The notes below the pieces were generated by a model. It had not been told where the DNA came from. It did no database searches and worked only from the letters and a program-made list of their open reading frames with translations. This document shows, piece by piece, positions 1-8,538 of a stretch of DNA of 64,000 bases. Made by a program: the position numbers and the translations under genes. The first letter of the stretch is position 1, and each line of letters begins with the position of its first letter. Source of the DNA: Kineosporia rhizophila (GTDB taxonomy: Bacteria > Actinomycetota > Actinomycetes > Actinomycetales > Kineosporiaceae); assembly GCF_021277265.1 (NCBI RefSeq), contig NZ_JAJSOH010000011.1:1-64000 (forward strand), written 5' to 3'.

Positions 1-71
1 CGAGTTCTGCGGTCAGCGCACACCCACGTCATCACGGTCCGCGTCGGCGCTGCCGGGTTTAGGGTCGGGGG

Positions 72-902
72 GTGCTCGCCGCTGCCTTCGTGCCTTGTCC
101 ACCCTTGCTCGTCCCGGCCCTCACCGGCGCCGACGACAGCCAGACCCGAAGCACGCAGCCGCCCGGGGGCGCGCCACCCGTCGCAGAAAGCACCGCCCTT
201 CAGAACGGTGCGGTCGAAGACAGCGCGGGCATGGCCGCCGGGGCCGGGGTCTCGGTGCCCGCCCTGACCGGTCCTCTGCTGGCGGCTTGCGACCAGGTGG
301 TGTCCGGCCTGCTCGAGGCGGCGCCGCAGACTCTCGTGGTTGTCGGGCCGGGGGAGCGGACGTGGCGGCACTCGTCCGAGGAGTGGGGCACGCTGGCCGG
401 GTTCGGCGTGGCCGTCGAGGCGCCGCGGAGCCATGCGCCGACCGCGCCGGAACTTCCCTCGTCGCTGACCATTGCCCGGTGGCTGCTGGAGCGGGCCGGC
501 TGGAGCGGACGGCTCATCCTGCAGGAGGTGTGCACCACCGCCTCCGTACCCGACTGCCTCGAGCTGGGGCACTCGCTCGAGCAGCAGGCCGGCCCGGACT
601 CGGCCTGGCTGGTGCTGGGCGACGGCAGCAACCGGCGGGGGGTGCGCTCGCCCGGGTTCGAGGATCCGCGGGCCGAGGCCTTCGACGCTGAGGTGGTCAA
701 GGCCCTGACCAGCGTCGATCCGGACGCCCTGGCGGCTCTCGACCCGGCCCTGGCCGACGAGCTGGGCTGTGTCGGCCGGGCCGGCTGGCAGGTGATCGCG
801 GGGGCGCTCGACGGGCCCGGCTCGGCGGCGGCCGCGATGCGTTACGACGCGGCCCCCTTCGGGGTCGCCTACCTGGTCGCCGACTGGCGGTTCGGGGCAT
901 GA
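72..902 (+). CDS. Class III extradiol dioxygenase subunit B-like protein
   Basis: 276 residues from a GTG start. The N-terminus (AAAFVPCPPLLVPALTG) and the LVVVGPGERT and LVLGDGSNRRG stretches match the LigB-fold protein commonly found directly upstream of miaA in actinobacteria. Its enzymatic role is unproven in that family. Residues about 20-60 form a Pro/Gly/Thr-rich insertion that looks like a disordered loop. The stop overlaps the miaA start (ATGA), so translation is probably coupled. The upstream promoter lies mostly outside the window. The family call is fairly secure from sequence feel and gene position; the substrate is unknown. Confidence 0.75.
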   Translation: MLAAAFVPCPPLLVPALTGADDSQTRSTQPPGGAPPVAESTALQNGAVEDSAGMAAGAGVSVPALTGPLLAACDQVVSGLLEAAPQTLVVVGPGERTWRHSSEEWGTLAGFGVAVEAPRSHAPTAPELPSSLTIARWLLERAGWSGRLILQEVCTTASVPDCLELGHSLEQQAGPDSAWLVLGDGSNRRGVRSPGFEDPRAEAFDAEVVKALTSVDPDALAALDPALADELGCVGRAGWQVIAGALDGPGSAAAAMRYDAAPFGVAYLVADWRFGA

Positions 903-1843
903 GCGAGACGAACGCAGCCGCCACCCCCGCGCTGATCGTGGCCGTGGTGGGGGCGACCGCCACCGGCAAGTCCGACCTCGCCCTGGATCTCGCCGAGGCG
1001 CTCGACGGCGAGGTGATCAACGCCGATGCGATGCAGCTGTACCGAGGCATGGACATCGGCACGGCCAAGCTGCCGGTCGCCGACCGGCGCGGCGTGCCGC
1101 ATCACGTGCTCGACGTGCTCGACGTGACCGAAGAGGCGAGCCTGGCTGCGTACCAGCGCGATGCGCGGGCTGCGCGCGACGACATCCTGGCCCGGGGTAA
1201 GACGCCGATCCTGGCGGGGGGCTCGGGACTGTACGTGCGGGCGGTGCTCGACCAGCTCGAGATCCCGCCCACCGACCCCCGCGTGAGGCTGCGCCTGGAG
1301 CGGGAGGGCGAGCAGGCCGGGGCGGCCGAGATGCACCGGCGCCTGGCCGAGAAGGACCCGGCGGCGGCGATCGCCATCCTGCCGACCAACCTGCGTCGCA
1401 TCGTCCGGGCGTTGGAGGTCATCGAGCTGACCGGCCGGCCGTTCAGTGCCACCCTGCCCAAGCCGGAGTACGACGTGCCGGCCGTGCAGATCGGGCTGGC
1501 GGCCCCGCGCGAGGAGCTGGACGACCGGATCGCCGCCCGGGTGGTCCGGATGTGGCGCGAAGGCCTGGTCGAGGAGACGGTACGGCTGGTGTCCGAGGGG
1601 TTGCTCGACGGCCGGACGGCTCCCCGGGCGCTCGGCTACGCCCAGGTGCTGCGGATGCTCGAGGGCGAGCTGGACGAGGTGGAGGCTCAGGTCGACACCG
1701 TGAACACCACGCGGAAGTTCGCCCGGCGTCAGGAGTCCTGGTTCCGTCGGGACGAGCGGGTCACCTGGCTGCCCTACGACGCCGCGGATCTGCGGCAGCG
1801 GGCGGTCGAGGCCGTCTCGAGCACGCGTAGCCTTACCTCGTGA
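899..1843 (+). CDS. miaA: tRNA dimethylallyltransferase MiaA
   Basis: Transfers the dimethylallyl group from DMAPP to N6 of A37 in tRNAs that read UNN codons. The 314 residues are normal for the family. The P-loop GATATGKS is at 18-25. It is followed by NADAMQLYRGMDIGTAK at 41-57, which includes the catalytic Asp and the tRNA/DMAPP-contacting region, and by GGSGLYVRAV near 106-115. The ATG start overlaps the stop of the upstream gene, and the stop overlaps the GTG start of dapF (GTGA at 1840-1843). The three genes therefore look like one translationally coupled operon. Confidence 0.97.
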   Translation: MSETNAAATPALIVAVVGATATGKSDLALDLAEALDGEVINADAMQLYRGMDIGTAKLPVADRRGVPHHVLDVLDVTEEASLAAYQRDARAARDDILARGKTPILAGGSGLYVRAVLDQLEIPPTDPRVRLRLEREGEQAGAAEMHRRLAEKDPAAAIAILPTNLRRIVRALEVIELTGRPFSATLPKPEYDVPAVQIGLAAPREELDDRIAARVVRMWREGLVEETVRLVSEGLLDGRTAPRALGYAQVLRMLEGELDEVEAQVDTVNTTRKFARRQESWFRRDERVTWLPYDAADLRQRAVEAVSSTRSLTS

Positions 1844-2712
1844 CCACTTTCGCGAAAGGCCACGGCACGGAGAACGACTTCGTGCTTCTCGACGACCCCG
1901 ACGGTGGGATCGACCTGACGCCGGAACTGATCCGCCGTCTCGCCGACCGGCGGGCCGGGCTGGGCGCCGACGGAGTGATCCGCGTTGTGCGCAGCGCGGC
2001 GGCGGGGCAGGACCCGAGCGCCGAGTGGTTCATGGACTACTGGAACTCGGACGGCAGCGCGGCCGAGATGTGCGGCAACGGCAGCCGGGTCTTCGTGGCA
2101 CACCTTCTGCGTCGGGGCTGGGTCCAGCTGGAAGACGGCGAGGATGTGCGGATCGCCACCCGGGGTGGCGTGATGCCGGTGCGGCGCCGCGGTGAGCTGT
2201 TCACCGTCGACCTGGGCGCCTGGAAGGTCGCAGGGGGGCCGCCGGCCGTGGCTGCCGGTAGCGACGTGAAGGTCACCTTCCCCGGGCTACCCCCGCTGCC
2301 GGGTCTCTCGGTGGCGCTGAGCAATCCGCACGTCGTGGTCGCCCTGCCCGACGTCGAGACGCTCGAGGCCCTCGACCTCTCGGTCGCTCCGATCGTCGAC
2401 CCGGCTCCGCCGAACGGCACTAACGTCGAGATCGTGGTGCCGCTGCACGACCAGAGCGTGCTGTCCGACCTCGGCCATCTGAAAATGCGGGTGCACGAGC
2501 GCGGCTCGGGGGAAACCCGTTCGTGCGGCACCGGAACCGTGGCTGCGGCGCTGGCCGCCCGGGCCTGGGGTGGCGACCTGGCGCCTGACCACTGGCGGGT
2601 GGACGTGCCCGGTGGAACGCTCTACGTCGACGCGGAAGGCACGGCGAGCGAGGGTGATTCGGCCAAGTTGTCCGGCCCTGCGGTGATCGTGGCGGACGGC
2701 GAACTGGTCTGA
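1840..2712 (+). CDS. dapF: Diaminopimelate epimerase DapF
   Basis: Interconverts LL- and meso-diaminopimelate for lysine and peptidoglycan synthesis in the cytoplasm. 290 residues from a GTG start that overlaps miaA by four bases. Both catalytic cysteines are visible: C78 in MCGNGSR and C229 in GETRSCGTGT. The N-terminal KGHGTENDFVLLD is the usual DapF signature. Last gene of the miaA operon; a strong hairpin follows 11 bases after the stop. Confidence 0.97.
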   Translation: MTTFAKGHGTENDFVLLDDPDGGIDLTPELIRRLADRRAGLGADGVIRVVRSAAAGQDPSAEWFMDYWNSDGSAAEMCGNGSRVFVAHLLRRGWVQLEDGEDVRIATRGGVMPVRRRGELFTVDLGAWKVAGGPPAVAAGSDVKVTFPGLPPLPGLSVALSNPHVVVALPDVETLEALDLSVAPIVDPAPPNGTNVEIVVPLHDQSVLSDLGHLKMRVHERGSGETRSCGTGTVAAALAARAWGGDLAPDHWRVDVPGGTLYVDAEGTASEGDSAKLSGPAVIVADGELV

Positions 2713-2722
2713 AGTCAGGCAG

Positions 2723-2765
2723 CGGGTCGGTGGGGTCGGCGAAAGCCAACCACCCCACCGACCCG
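2723..2765. terminator. Bidirectional hairpin terminator between dapF and the methyltransferase gene
   Basis: A perfect 14-bp inverted repeat (CGGGTCGGTGGGGT / ACCCCACCGACCCG) encloses an inner GGC-GAAA-GCC hairpin with a GNRA tetraloop. It sits between two convergent genes (stops at 2712 and 2797). It has no long T-run, as is usual in high-GC actinobacteria. Confidence 0.75.
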
Positions 2766-2796
2766 GCCTCTCAGCGTTCGAGGCCCACGAGCGTCT

Positions 2797-3438
2797 TCAA
2801 TTCGACGCAGGAGCGGTGACCCGCAAGACCCGGTAACCCTTCGCGCTACCCGCGCGCACCACCGACCATCCCCCGGGAAGCTGCGTCTGCAACCAGCCGT
2901 GCAGGGAGTCGGCGCCCAGGTTGCGTTGCACCACCAGGTGCGCCGACGCCTCCGGCAGCAGCCGGGGGAGCCAGTGCAGCAGCATGGCGTGCAGTTCCTG
3001 CTTACCCACGCGGATCGGCGGATTCGACCAGATCGCGGCGAAACGTACGTCGTCCGGCACCTTGTCCGGGGTGGCCGTGCGTACCCCAGCAGCCCCCGCC
3101 CGACGGGCGTTGAGACCGGTGAGCTCGAGCGCCAGTTCGTTCACGTCGACCGCCCACACCGAGGCGGCGGGCGAGAGCAGGGCCTGGGTAAGCGCGATCG
3201 GCCCCCAGCCACAGCCCAGATCGAGCAGATCGCCCTCGGGGGGCGGAGGCGGGACCTCCCGCAGGAGCACCCGGGTGCCCAGGTCGATGCGGTCCCCGCT
3301 GAACACGCCGCCGGCCGTGGTCACCTTGACCTCGCGCCCGGCCAGCATGATCTCGACCTCCTGGCGGGCGGAGGCCTCTTTCGGCGTACGGAAGTAGTGG
3401 GCGCCGGGCTCGGCCGCCTCAGAAGATTCGCTGGTCAT
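2797..3438 (-). CDS. Class I SAM-dependent methyltransferase, RsmC-like
   Basis: Probably methylates a guanine N2 in rRNA, as RsmC/RlmG-type enzymes do. 213 residues from ATG at 3438 (MTSESSEAAE). An open frame continues further upstream, but its composition is poor and it would overlap hflX. SAM motif I DLGCGWG is at 73-79 and the N2-methyltransferase motif NPPI at 139-142. The N-terminal HYFRTPK and GVFSGDRIDLGTRVLL stretch matches the short single-domain actinobacterial relatives. Convergent with dapF and divergent from hflX. Confidence 0.9.
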   Translation of the reverse strand: MTSESSEAAEPGAHYFRTPKEASARQEVEIMLAGREVKVTTAGGVFSGDRIDLGTRVLLREVPPPPPEGDLLDLGCGWGPIALTQALLSPAASVWAVDVNELALELTGLNARRAGAAGVRTATPDKVPDDVRFAAIWSNPPIRVGKQELHAMLLHWLPRLLPEASAHLVVQRNLGADSLHGWLQTQLPGGWSVVRAGSAKGYRVLRVTAPASN

Positions 3439-3565
3439 CGCTGGCAAAGCGTAGGCCCCCGCACCGGCCCTCTTCACCATGGGCGGGAATCTCGCTGGCC
3501 ACCGCCGTGTTGACATGCAAGGCTGGATGTCGTAAGCCCAGCCAGACCGACCAACGGAGGATGCT

Positions 3566-5050
3566 CTGAGTATCAAGGATCGCAGCACTGCCGACCGTAG
3601 CGACGCCGTCGAGCGCATCCTGTCCCGGCAGGGAACCGCACTCGCCGACGGGAACACCCGCTGGGGCGAGCACGACGGGGACCAGACCGACCTGGCCGAC
3701 CGCCAGGCGCTGCGCCGAGTTTCCGGGTTGTCGACCGAGCTCGAGGACGTCACCGAGGTCGAGTACCGGCAGCTGCGACTTGAGAAGGTCGTCCTCGCCG
3801 GGGTCTGGACCAGCGGGAGCACCACCGACGCGGAGAACTCGATCCGGGAGCTCGCGGCCCTGGCCGAGACGGCCGGGTCGCAGGTGCTGGACGGTGTCCT
3901 GCAGCGTCGTACCTCACCCGACCCGGGCACCTACCTGGGCAAGGGCAAGGCCGAGGAGCTGCGCGGGATCGTCGACGCCACCGGCGCGGACACGGTTGTG
4001 TGCGACGGCGAGCTCTCGCCCTCGCAGCGGCGTGGCCTGGAGGACGTGGTGAAGGTCAAGGTCATCGACCGCACCGCGCTGATCCTCGACATCTTCGCCC
4101 AGCACGCCAAGTCCAAGGAGGGCAAGGCGCAGGTCGAGCTCGCCCAGTACGAGTACCTGCTGCCGCGTCTGCGCGGTTGGGGTGAGTCGATGTCCCGCCA
4201 GGCCGGTGGCCAGGTGGGAGCCGGTAACGGTATGGGCTCGCGTGGTCCGGGTGAGACGAAGATCGAGCTCGACCGGCGGCGCATCCGCGCCAAGATGGCC
4301 AAGCTGCGCCGTGAGATCGCCGAGATGAAGACGTCCCGGGTGACGATGCGCGACTCCCGTCGCCGTAACGCCGTCCCGAGCGTGGCGATCGCCGGTTACA
4401 CCAACGCCGGCAAGTCCAGCCTGCTCAACCGGCTCACCGGGGCCGGCGTGCTGGTCGAGAACGCCCTGTTCGCCACCCTGGACCCGACGATCCGCCGGGC
4501 GGCCACGCCGGACGGGCGCGAGTTCACCCTGGCCGACACGGTCGGGTTCGTCCGGAGCCTGCCCACCCAGCTGGTCGAGGCCTTCCGCTCCACGCTGGAG
4601 GAGGTCGGCGACTCCGACCTGCTGCTGCACGTGGTCGACGGCAGCCATCCCGACCCGGAGAGCCAGATCACCGCGGTCCGCTCGGTGCTGGCGGAACTGA
4701 AGGGCGACGTCCCCAAGGAGATCGTCGTCATCAACAAGATCGACGCGGCCGACCCGGAGGTGATCGACCGGCTGATCCTGCGCGAGCCGCAGGTGATCGC
4801 GGTGTCGGCGCGCACCGGTGAGGGGATCGACAAGCTGCTCGACCTGATCCAGGACGAGCTGCCCCGCCCGGACGTGCAGGTCGAGGTGCTGGTGCCCTAC
4901 GACCGCGGCGATCTGGTCAGCAAGATCCACGAGCGCGGCGAGATCCTCTCGTCCGAGCACGTGGCCGAGGGCACGCGGATCAGTGCCCGGGTCAGCGCCG
5001 GCATGGCCCACGTGCTGGAGCCGTACCGGCAGGAAGTCGCGGCTTCCTGA
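3566..5050 (+). CDS. hflX: GTPase HflX, probably from a CTG start
   Basis: Ribosome-associated GTPase that rescues or splits stalled 70S ribosomes. It has the N-terminal HflX domain (GTYLGKGKAEEL), the glycine-rich linker SRGPGETKIE, the G1 loop GYTNAGKS and G3 DTVGF. The first ATG/GTG/TTG-type start in frame is TTG at 3728, which gives 440 residues. However, the 54 codons upstream stay open and encode the conserved actinobacterial lead-in DLADRQALRRVSGLSTELEDV. They begin with CTG at 3566, five bases after GGAGG (3556-3560). I therefore place the start at CTG 3566 (494 residues). Gene identity is certain; the start is inference. Confidence 0.93.
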   Translation: MSIKDRSTADRSDAVERILSRQGTALADGNTRWGEHDGDQTDLADRQALRRVSGLSTELEDVTEVEYRQLRLEKVVLAGVWTSGSTTDAENSIRELAALAETAGSQVLDGVLQRRTSPDPGTYLGKGKAEELRGIVDATGADTVVCDGELSPSQRRGLEDVVKVKVIDRTALILDIFAQHAKSKEGKAQVELAQYEYLLPRLRGWGESMSRQAGGQVGAGNGMGSRGPGETKIELDRRRIRAKMAKLRREIAEMKTSRVTMRDSRRRNAVPSVAIAGYTNAGKSSLLNRLTGAGVLVENALFATLDPTIRRAATPDGREFTLADTVGFVRSLPTQLVEAFRSTLEEVGDSDLLLHVVDGSHPDPESQITAVRSVLAELKGDVPKEIVVINKIDAADPEVIDRLILREPQVIAVSARTGEGIDKLLDLIQDELPRPDVQVEVLVPYDRGDLVSKIHERGEILSSEHVAEGTRISARVSAGMAHVLEPYRQEVAAS

Positions 5051-5058
5051 ACCGCACC

Positions 5059-5113
5059 GGTTCCGTGGTCATCGGCGGCGATGCAGTCGCAGCGTCACCG
5101 AGACCACGGAACC
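5059..5113. terminator. Inverted repeat at the hflX / ATPase junction
   Basis: GGTTCCGTGGTC at 5059-5070 is repeated in reverse complement at 5102-5113, with a 31-base loop. It lies just after the hflX stop. The right arm is inside the 3' end of the convergent ATPase gene. It is a plausible bidirectional terminator, weaker than others here because of the long loop. Confidence 0.45.
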
Positions 5114-5638
5114 GCCGGTCGGGCGCGGAGTCACCACCAGGTCGTGGGTGAGCTCAGCGACCAGGTAGAGCCCGCGTCCGTGCTCGGACAGCGCGTCCTC
5201 GGGCAGCGAGGGGACCAGCCGGCTCTGCTCGTCGAGCAGTTCCGGGCGGTCGCCGAATCCCGGCCCGAGGTCGGCGGCGCTGACCAGGGGATGCGGGCCG
5301 TCCCAGCTCAGGGCGATCCAGGCCGGGCCCGGGGTGTGGGCGAAGGTGTTGTTCAGCAGTTCCGCCACCACCACCTCGGCGGCGTCGAACTCGGCCTCGT
5401 CACAGTCGTCCGCCGCCCGGCTGCGCAGAGCCGCCATCACCAGGCGGCGTACCCGCGGCACCATCGCCGCGTCCTCTGCGTCGAGCGTCCAGGAAAGTAT
5501 CCCCTCGGGCTCGCGACTCCCTGGAGCCCGCGCGCCGGGGGTCGTCACCGCGGTAGCCCTCCAGGATTCGTGCCGGCAGTCGAGATGCCGTCGACTGGAA
5601 CGGTTTACTGCCGCTCCCAAACGCCTGGTGGCGCTCAT
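5069..5638 (-). CDS. Anti-sigma-factor-type ATP-binding protein (HATPase_c_2)
   Basis: 189 residues. The C-terminal two thirds is a GHKL ATPase fold: N-box-like ELLNNTFAHTPG, then DLGPGFGD (G1) and HGRGLYLV (G2). This is the SpoIIAB/RsbW-like kinase type that is very abundant in actinobacteria and usually phosphorylates an anti-anti-sigma factor or binds a sigma factor. The first about 45 residues are Arg/Ser/Gly-rich and probably disordered. No partner sigma factor or antagonist is adjacent, so the target is unknown. Monocistronic, convergent with hflX. Confidence 0.8.
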   Translation of the reverse strand: MSATRRLGAAVNRSSRRHLDCRHESWRATAVTTPGARAPGSREPEGILSWTLDAEDAAMVPRVRRLVMAALRSRAADDCDEAEFDAAEVVVAELLNNTFAHTPGPAWIALSWDGPHPLVSAADLGPGFGDRPELLDEQSRLVPSLPEDALSEHGRGLYLVAELTHDLVVTPRPTGGSVVSVTLRLHRRR

Positions 5639-5793
5639 CAGCTCGCTCCTCCGCCTGTTCCGCGCGAGACCGCCCCACCGCGGTTTGATGGTTGAAGGTC
5701 AAGCTAAAGACAAAGGTGCAGTACGGGGGCGGTTTGCCGGGGCGCAGAGTCCCATATTCAGGTCTTTGGAGTACGGCCCGTTAGGCTGGTCCG

Positions 5794-7920
5794 ATGGCTT
5801 CCACCCCCGATCCCGAGCCGGACGAGCAGCTCGAGGAGGAGGCCGGGCAACCGGCCGAAGGGGCGCCCAGGAAGCGCCGCCGCCGGGTGGCCAAGCTGCT
5901 CGCCGCCGCGGTCTCGGAGATCGGTGGCTCCCCGCGCGAGGGCCAGGTGCAGATGGCCGAGGCGGTCGACGAGGCGATCAACGCCCGCCGGCACCTGCTG
6001 GTCCAGGCCGGCACCGGCACCGGCAAGTCGCTCGGCTACCTGGTCCCGGCGGCCAAGAAGGCGGTGAACAGCGAGCGTCCGGTGGTGATCTCGACGGCCA
6101 CGCTCGCCCTGCAGGCGCAGATCGTCGAGCGTGACCTGCCGCGCCTGGCCGGCGCGCTCACCGGTGAGCTCGGCCGCTCGCCGAGCTGGCAGCTGGTCAA
6201 GGGGCGCCGCAACTACGTCTGCGTGCACAAGCTGGCGGGCGGCTTCCCGGACGACGACACGCTGTTCGACTCCCCGGCCGAGCTCCCGGTGCTGGACCAG
6301 GCCGACAAGGCGGTGAACCACCCGGCGCCCGCCACCGGCGTCACCTACAGCGCAGCCGCGAGCAAGCTCGGCCGTGAGGTGGTGCGGCTGCGCGAATGGG
6401 CCGAGACCACCCGCACCGGAGACCGGGACGAGCTCGTGCCCGGGGTCTCGGAGAAGGCCTGGCGCCAGGTCTCGGTCAGTGCCCACGAGTGCCTGGGTGC
6501 CTCCCGCTGCCCGATGGCCGGGGAGTGTCACGTCGAGCTGGCCCGGGAACGCGCCCGCGAGGTGGACATCGTGGTCACGAACCACGCGCTGGTGGCGATC
6601 GACTCGTTCGAGGGCCGCTCGATGCTGCCCGAGCACGAGGTGCTGGTGCTGGACGAGGCCCACGAGTTCGCCGACCGGGTGACGTCGGTGACCACCGACG
6701 AGATGACGGCCTCGATGGTGGAGTCCGCGGCCCGGGGTGCCCGTCGGGTCGGCGTCGGTGACACCACGATGCTCGAGGTCGCCGGCGAGACGCTGGAGGG
6801 CGTGCTCGAGGGGCTGCCCGCGGGGCGGTTCGAGAACGCGGTGCCGGAGGGCCTTCTGGCCGCGGTGTCCCAGGTCCGCGACACGGCCCGGGCCGTGGTC
6901 TCGTCGATCCAGCAGCTGGCCAAGGACGACAAGGGCGGTGAGGGCGACGGAGCCCTGCAGGTCGCCCGGGCCGCGGTCACCGAGGTCTTCGACGTGGCCG
7001 AGCGGCTGATCTCGGCCGCCGCCCAGGCCCAGGCCTACGACGTGGTCTGGATCTCCCGAACCCGGCGCCCGGACGGGGGTGAACGGGTCGGGCTGCACGT
7101 GGCGCCGCTGTCGGTGGCCGGGCTTCTGCGCGAGCGGTTGTTCGCCGACCGCACGGTGGTGCTCACCTCGGCCACGCTGACGTTGGGCGGCACCTTCGAC
7201 TCGGCGGCCGGTTCGGTGGGCCTCGGGGGAGAGGGCGCGCCCGAGTGGACGGGCCTCGACGTGGGCAGCCCGTTCGACTACCCCAAGCAAGGCATCCTCT
7301 ACCTGGCCAAGCACCTGCCCCAGCCCGGCCGGGACGGCACGTCGCCGCAGGCCATGGACGAGCTGGAAGAGCTGATCAGGGCTTCCGGAGGGCGCACGCT
7401 CGGGCTGTTCTCCTCGCGGCGGGCGGCCGAGGCCGCCGCCGAGGAACTGCGCGACCGGCTCGACGTGCCGATCCTGTGCCAGGGCGACGACAGCATGAAC
7501 ACCCTGGTCAAGGAGTTCGCGGCGGATCCGCGCACCTGCCTGTTCGGCACCCTGACCCTCTGGCAGGGCGTGGACGTGCCGGGGCCCTCGTGCCAGCTGG
7601 TCGTGGTGGACCGGATCCCGTTCCCCCGCCCGGACGACCCGCTGGCCTCCGCCCGTCAGCGGGCGGTGGCCAAGGCCGGGGGCAACGGGTTCATGTCGAT
7701 CGCGGCCACCCACGCCGCCCTCCGGCTGGCCCAGGGCGTCGGCCGGCTGATCCGCTCATCGGGCGACAAGGGCGTGGTGGCCGTGCTGGACCCCCGTCTG
7801 GCCACGGCCCGGTACGGCGGGTTCCTGCGCGCCTCGCTGCCGCCGTTCTGGACCACGACCGACAAGAAGGTCGTGCTCGAGGCCCTGCGGCGGATCGACG
7901 GGGCGGCCGAGGACGCCTGA
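5794..7920 (+). CDS. DinG/XPD-family ATP-dependent DNA helicase
   Basis: 708 residues, superfamily 2 helicase of the DinG/YoaA group, expected to unwind 5'-tailed DNA and R-loop-like structures. Walker A GTGTGKS is at 73-79 and the DEAH box (VLDEAHEF) near residue 287. Between them lie four cysteines, one in RRNYVCVHKL and three in CLGASRCPMAGEC, which fit an XPD-type 4Fe-4S cluster. The C-terminal motifs GTLTLWQGVDVPG and QGVGRLIRS are intact. Residues 1-30 are acidic then basic. I see no SOS box directly upstream. Confidence 0.93.
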   Translation: MASTPDPEPDEQLEEEAGQPAEGAPRKRRRRVAKLLAAAVSEIGGSPREGQVQMAEAVDEAINARRHLLVQAGTGTGKSLGYLVPAAKKAVNSERPVVISTATLALQAQIVERDLPRLAGALTGELGRSPSWQLVKGRRNYVCVHKLAGGFPDDDTLFDSPAELPVLDQADKAVNHPAPATGVTYSAAASKLGREVVRLREWAETTRTGDRDELVPGVSEKAWRQVSVSAHECLGASRCPMAGECHVELARERAREVDIVVTNHALVAIDSFEGRSMLPEHEVLVLDEAHEFADRVTSVTTDEMTASMVESAARGARRVGVGDTTMLEVAGETLEGVLEGLPAGRFENAVPEGLLAAVSQVRDTARAVVSSIQQLAKDDKGGEGDGALQVARAAVTEVFDVAERLISAAAQAQAYDVVWISRTRRPDGGERVGLHVAPLSVAGLLRERLFADRTVVLTSATLTLGGTFDSAAGSVGLGGEGAPEWTGLDVGSPFDYPKQGILYLAKHLPQPGRDGTSPQAMDELEELIRASGGRTLGLFSSRRAAEAAAEELRDRLDVPILCQGDDSMNTLVKEFAADPRTCLFGTLTLWQGVDVPGPSCQLVVVDRIPFPRPDDPLASARQRAVAKAGGNGFMSIAATHAALRLAQGVGRLIRSSGDKGVVAVLDPRLATARYGGFLRASLPPFWTTTDKKVVLEALRRIDGAAEDA

Positions 7921-7923
7921 GCC

Positions 7924-8184
7924 TCAGGCCCGCAGGGAGACCCGGACCGCGCTGGTCAGCTCGTCGATGGTGGTGACGCCGTCGAGGAAGTCGTCGGGGA
8001 AGGTCACGTCCAGGGCCTCACCCATCGCGTTCAGCAGCCGGGGGCGCGAGGCCTCGTCGGTGTCGAGCACCGCGGGGAGCTCGTCGGGCAGACCGTCGGC
8101 GGGGACCCGCAGCTGACGGGCGACCACGGCGCGAACGGCCGAGTCGAGCTCGACGACCGTGAGGTCGAGAACGGGATCGGTCAC
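7924..8184 (-). CDS. Acyl-carrier-protein-like protein lacking the phosphopantetheine serine
   Basis: 86 residues from a GTG start preceded by AGGAAGGA. The C-terminal half aligns by eye with acyl carrier proteins (GEALDVTFPDDFLDGVTTIDELTSAV resembles the EEEF-x-IPDE-x-ITT region). Where ACPs have D-S-L, this protein reads D-E-A, so the serine that carries 4'-phosphopantetheine is missing. It may be a structural or regulatory carrier-fold protein, or a degenerate copy. No fatty-acid or polyketide gene is nearby. The stop is three bases from that of the convergent helicase gene. Confidence 0.6.
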   Translation of the reverse strand: MTDPVLDLTVVELDSAVRAVVARQLRVPADGLPDELPAVLDTDEASRPRLLNAMGEALDVTFPDDFLDGVTTIDELTSAVRVSLRA

Positions 8185-8538
8185 TGCTCGATCCTTCCTG
8201 TCCGGCCGAGCCGGTGAGGAATCCGGATCGGTCTCTTAGCCGCCTGGGGCGGGGCAACGGTCACGTCACCGTCGGTTCCCAGGCCCGAAACACTTTTGAC
8301 GTCCGGAGACAGTAGCGTGCCGACCTGGTCGGAACGGCCTGGTCCAGCTGTCGGTCCCCTTTTCGGAGCCGGTGATATATCGAACACCGGGCCGCCTGCA
8401 GACGTCACGAAGCCGGCTCCGCGCAGGCCAGGCGGAACCGGCTCCGGTTCTTGTGCGCGCGCTTCCGTGCGGGCGCCGTTCGGGTGTGCGGCAGTGCTGC
8501 TTCGGCCTTGGGGCGGCGCTGTTGCGGCCTCCGGGCTC
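8185..8538. other. 354-base intergenic stretch, no gene seen
   Basis: Lies between the GTG of the ACP-like gene and the lexA stop, both genes being on the minus strand. It contains a small hairpin GAACCG-GCTC-CGGTTC (8435-8450), which could terminate lexA, and the presumed promoter of the ACP-like gene. Short frames in it have no recognisable content. Confidence 0.5.

Noticed and set aside
3510..3540. TTGACA (3510-3515) as a hflX promoter
   Set aside because: The -35 is perfect but the hexamer at 17-18 bases spacing (TAAGCC / AAGCCC) is a poor -10. Possible but not supported enough to list.
8291..8320. TTGACG...TAGCGT promoter on the plus strand
   Set aside because: Spacer is only 11 bases and no plus-strand gene follows.
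8368..8385. ATATCGAACACCGGGCCG as an SOS box
   Set aside because: Only the left half-site CGAAC is present; the right half does not match GTTCG.
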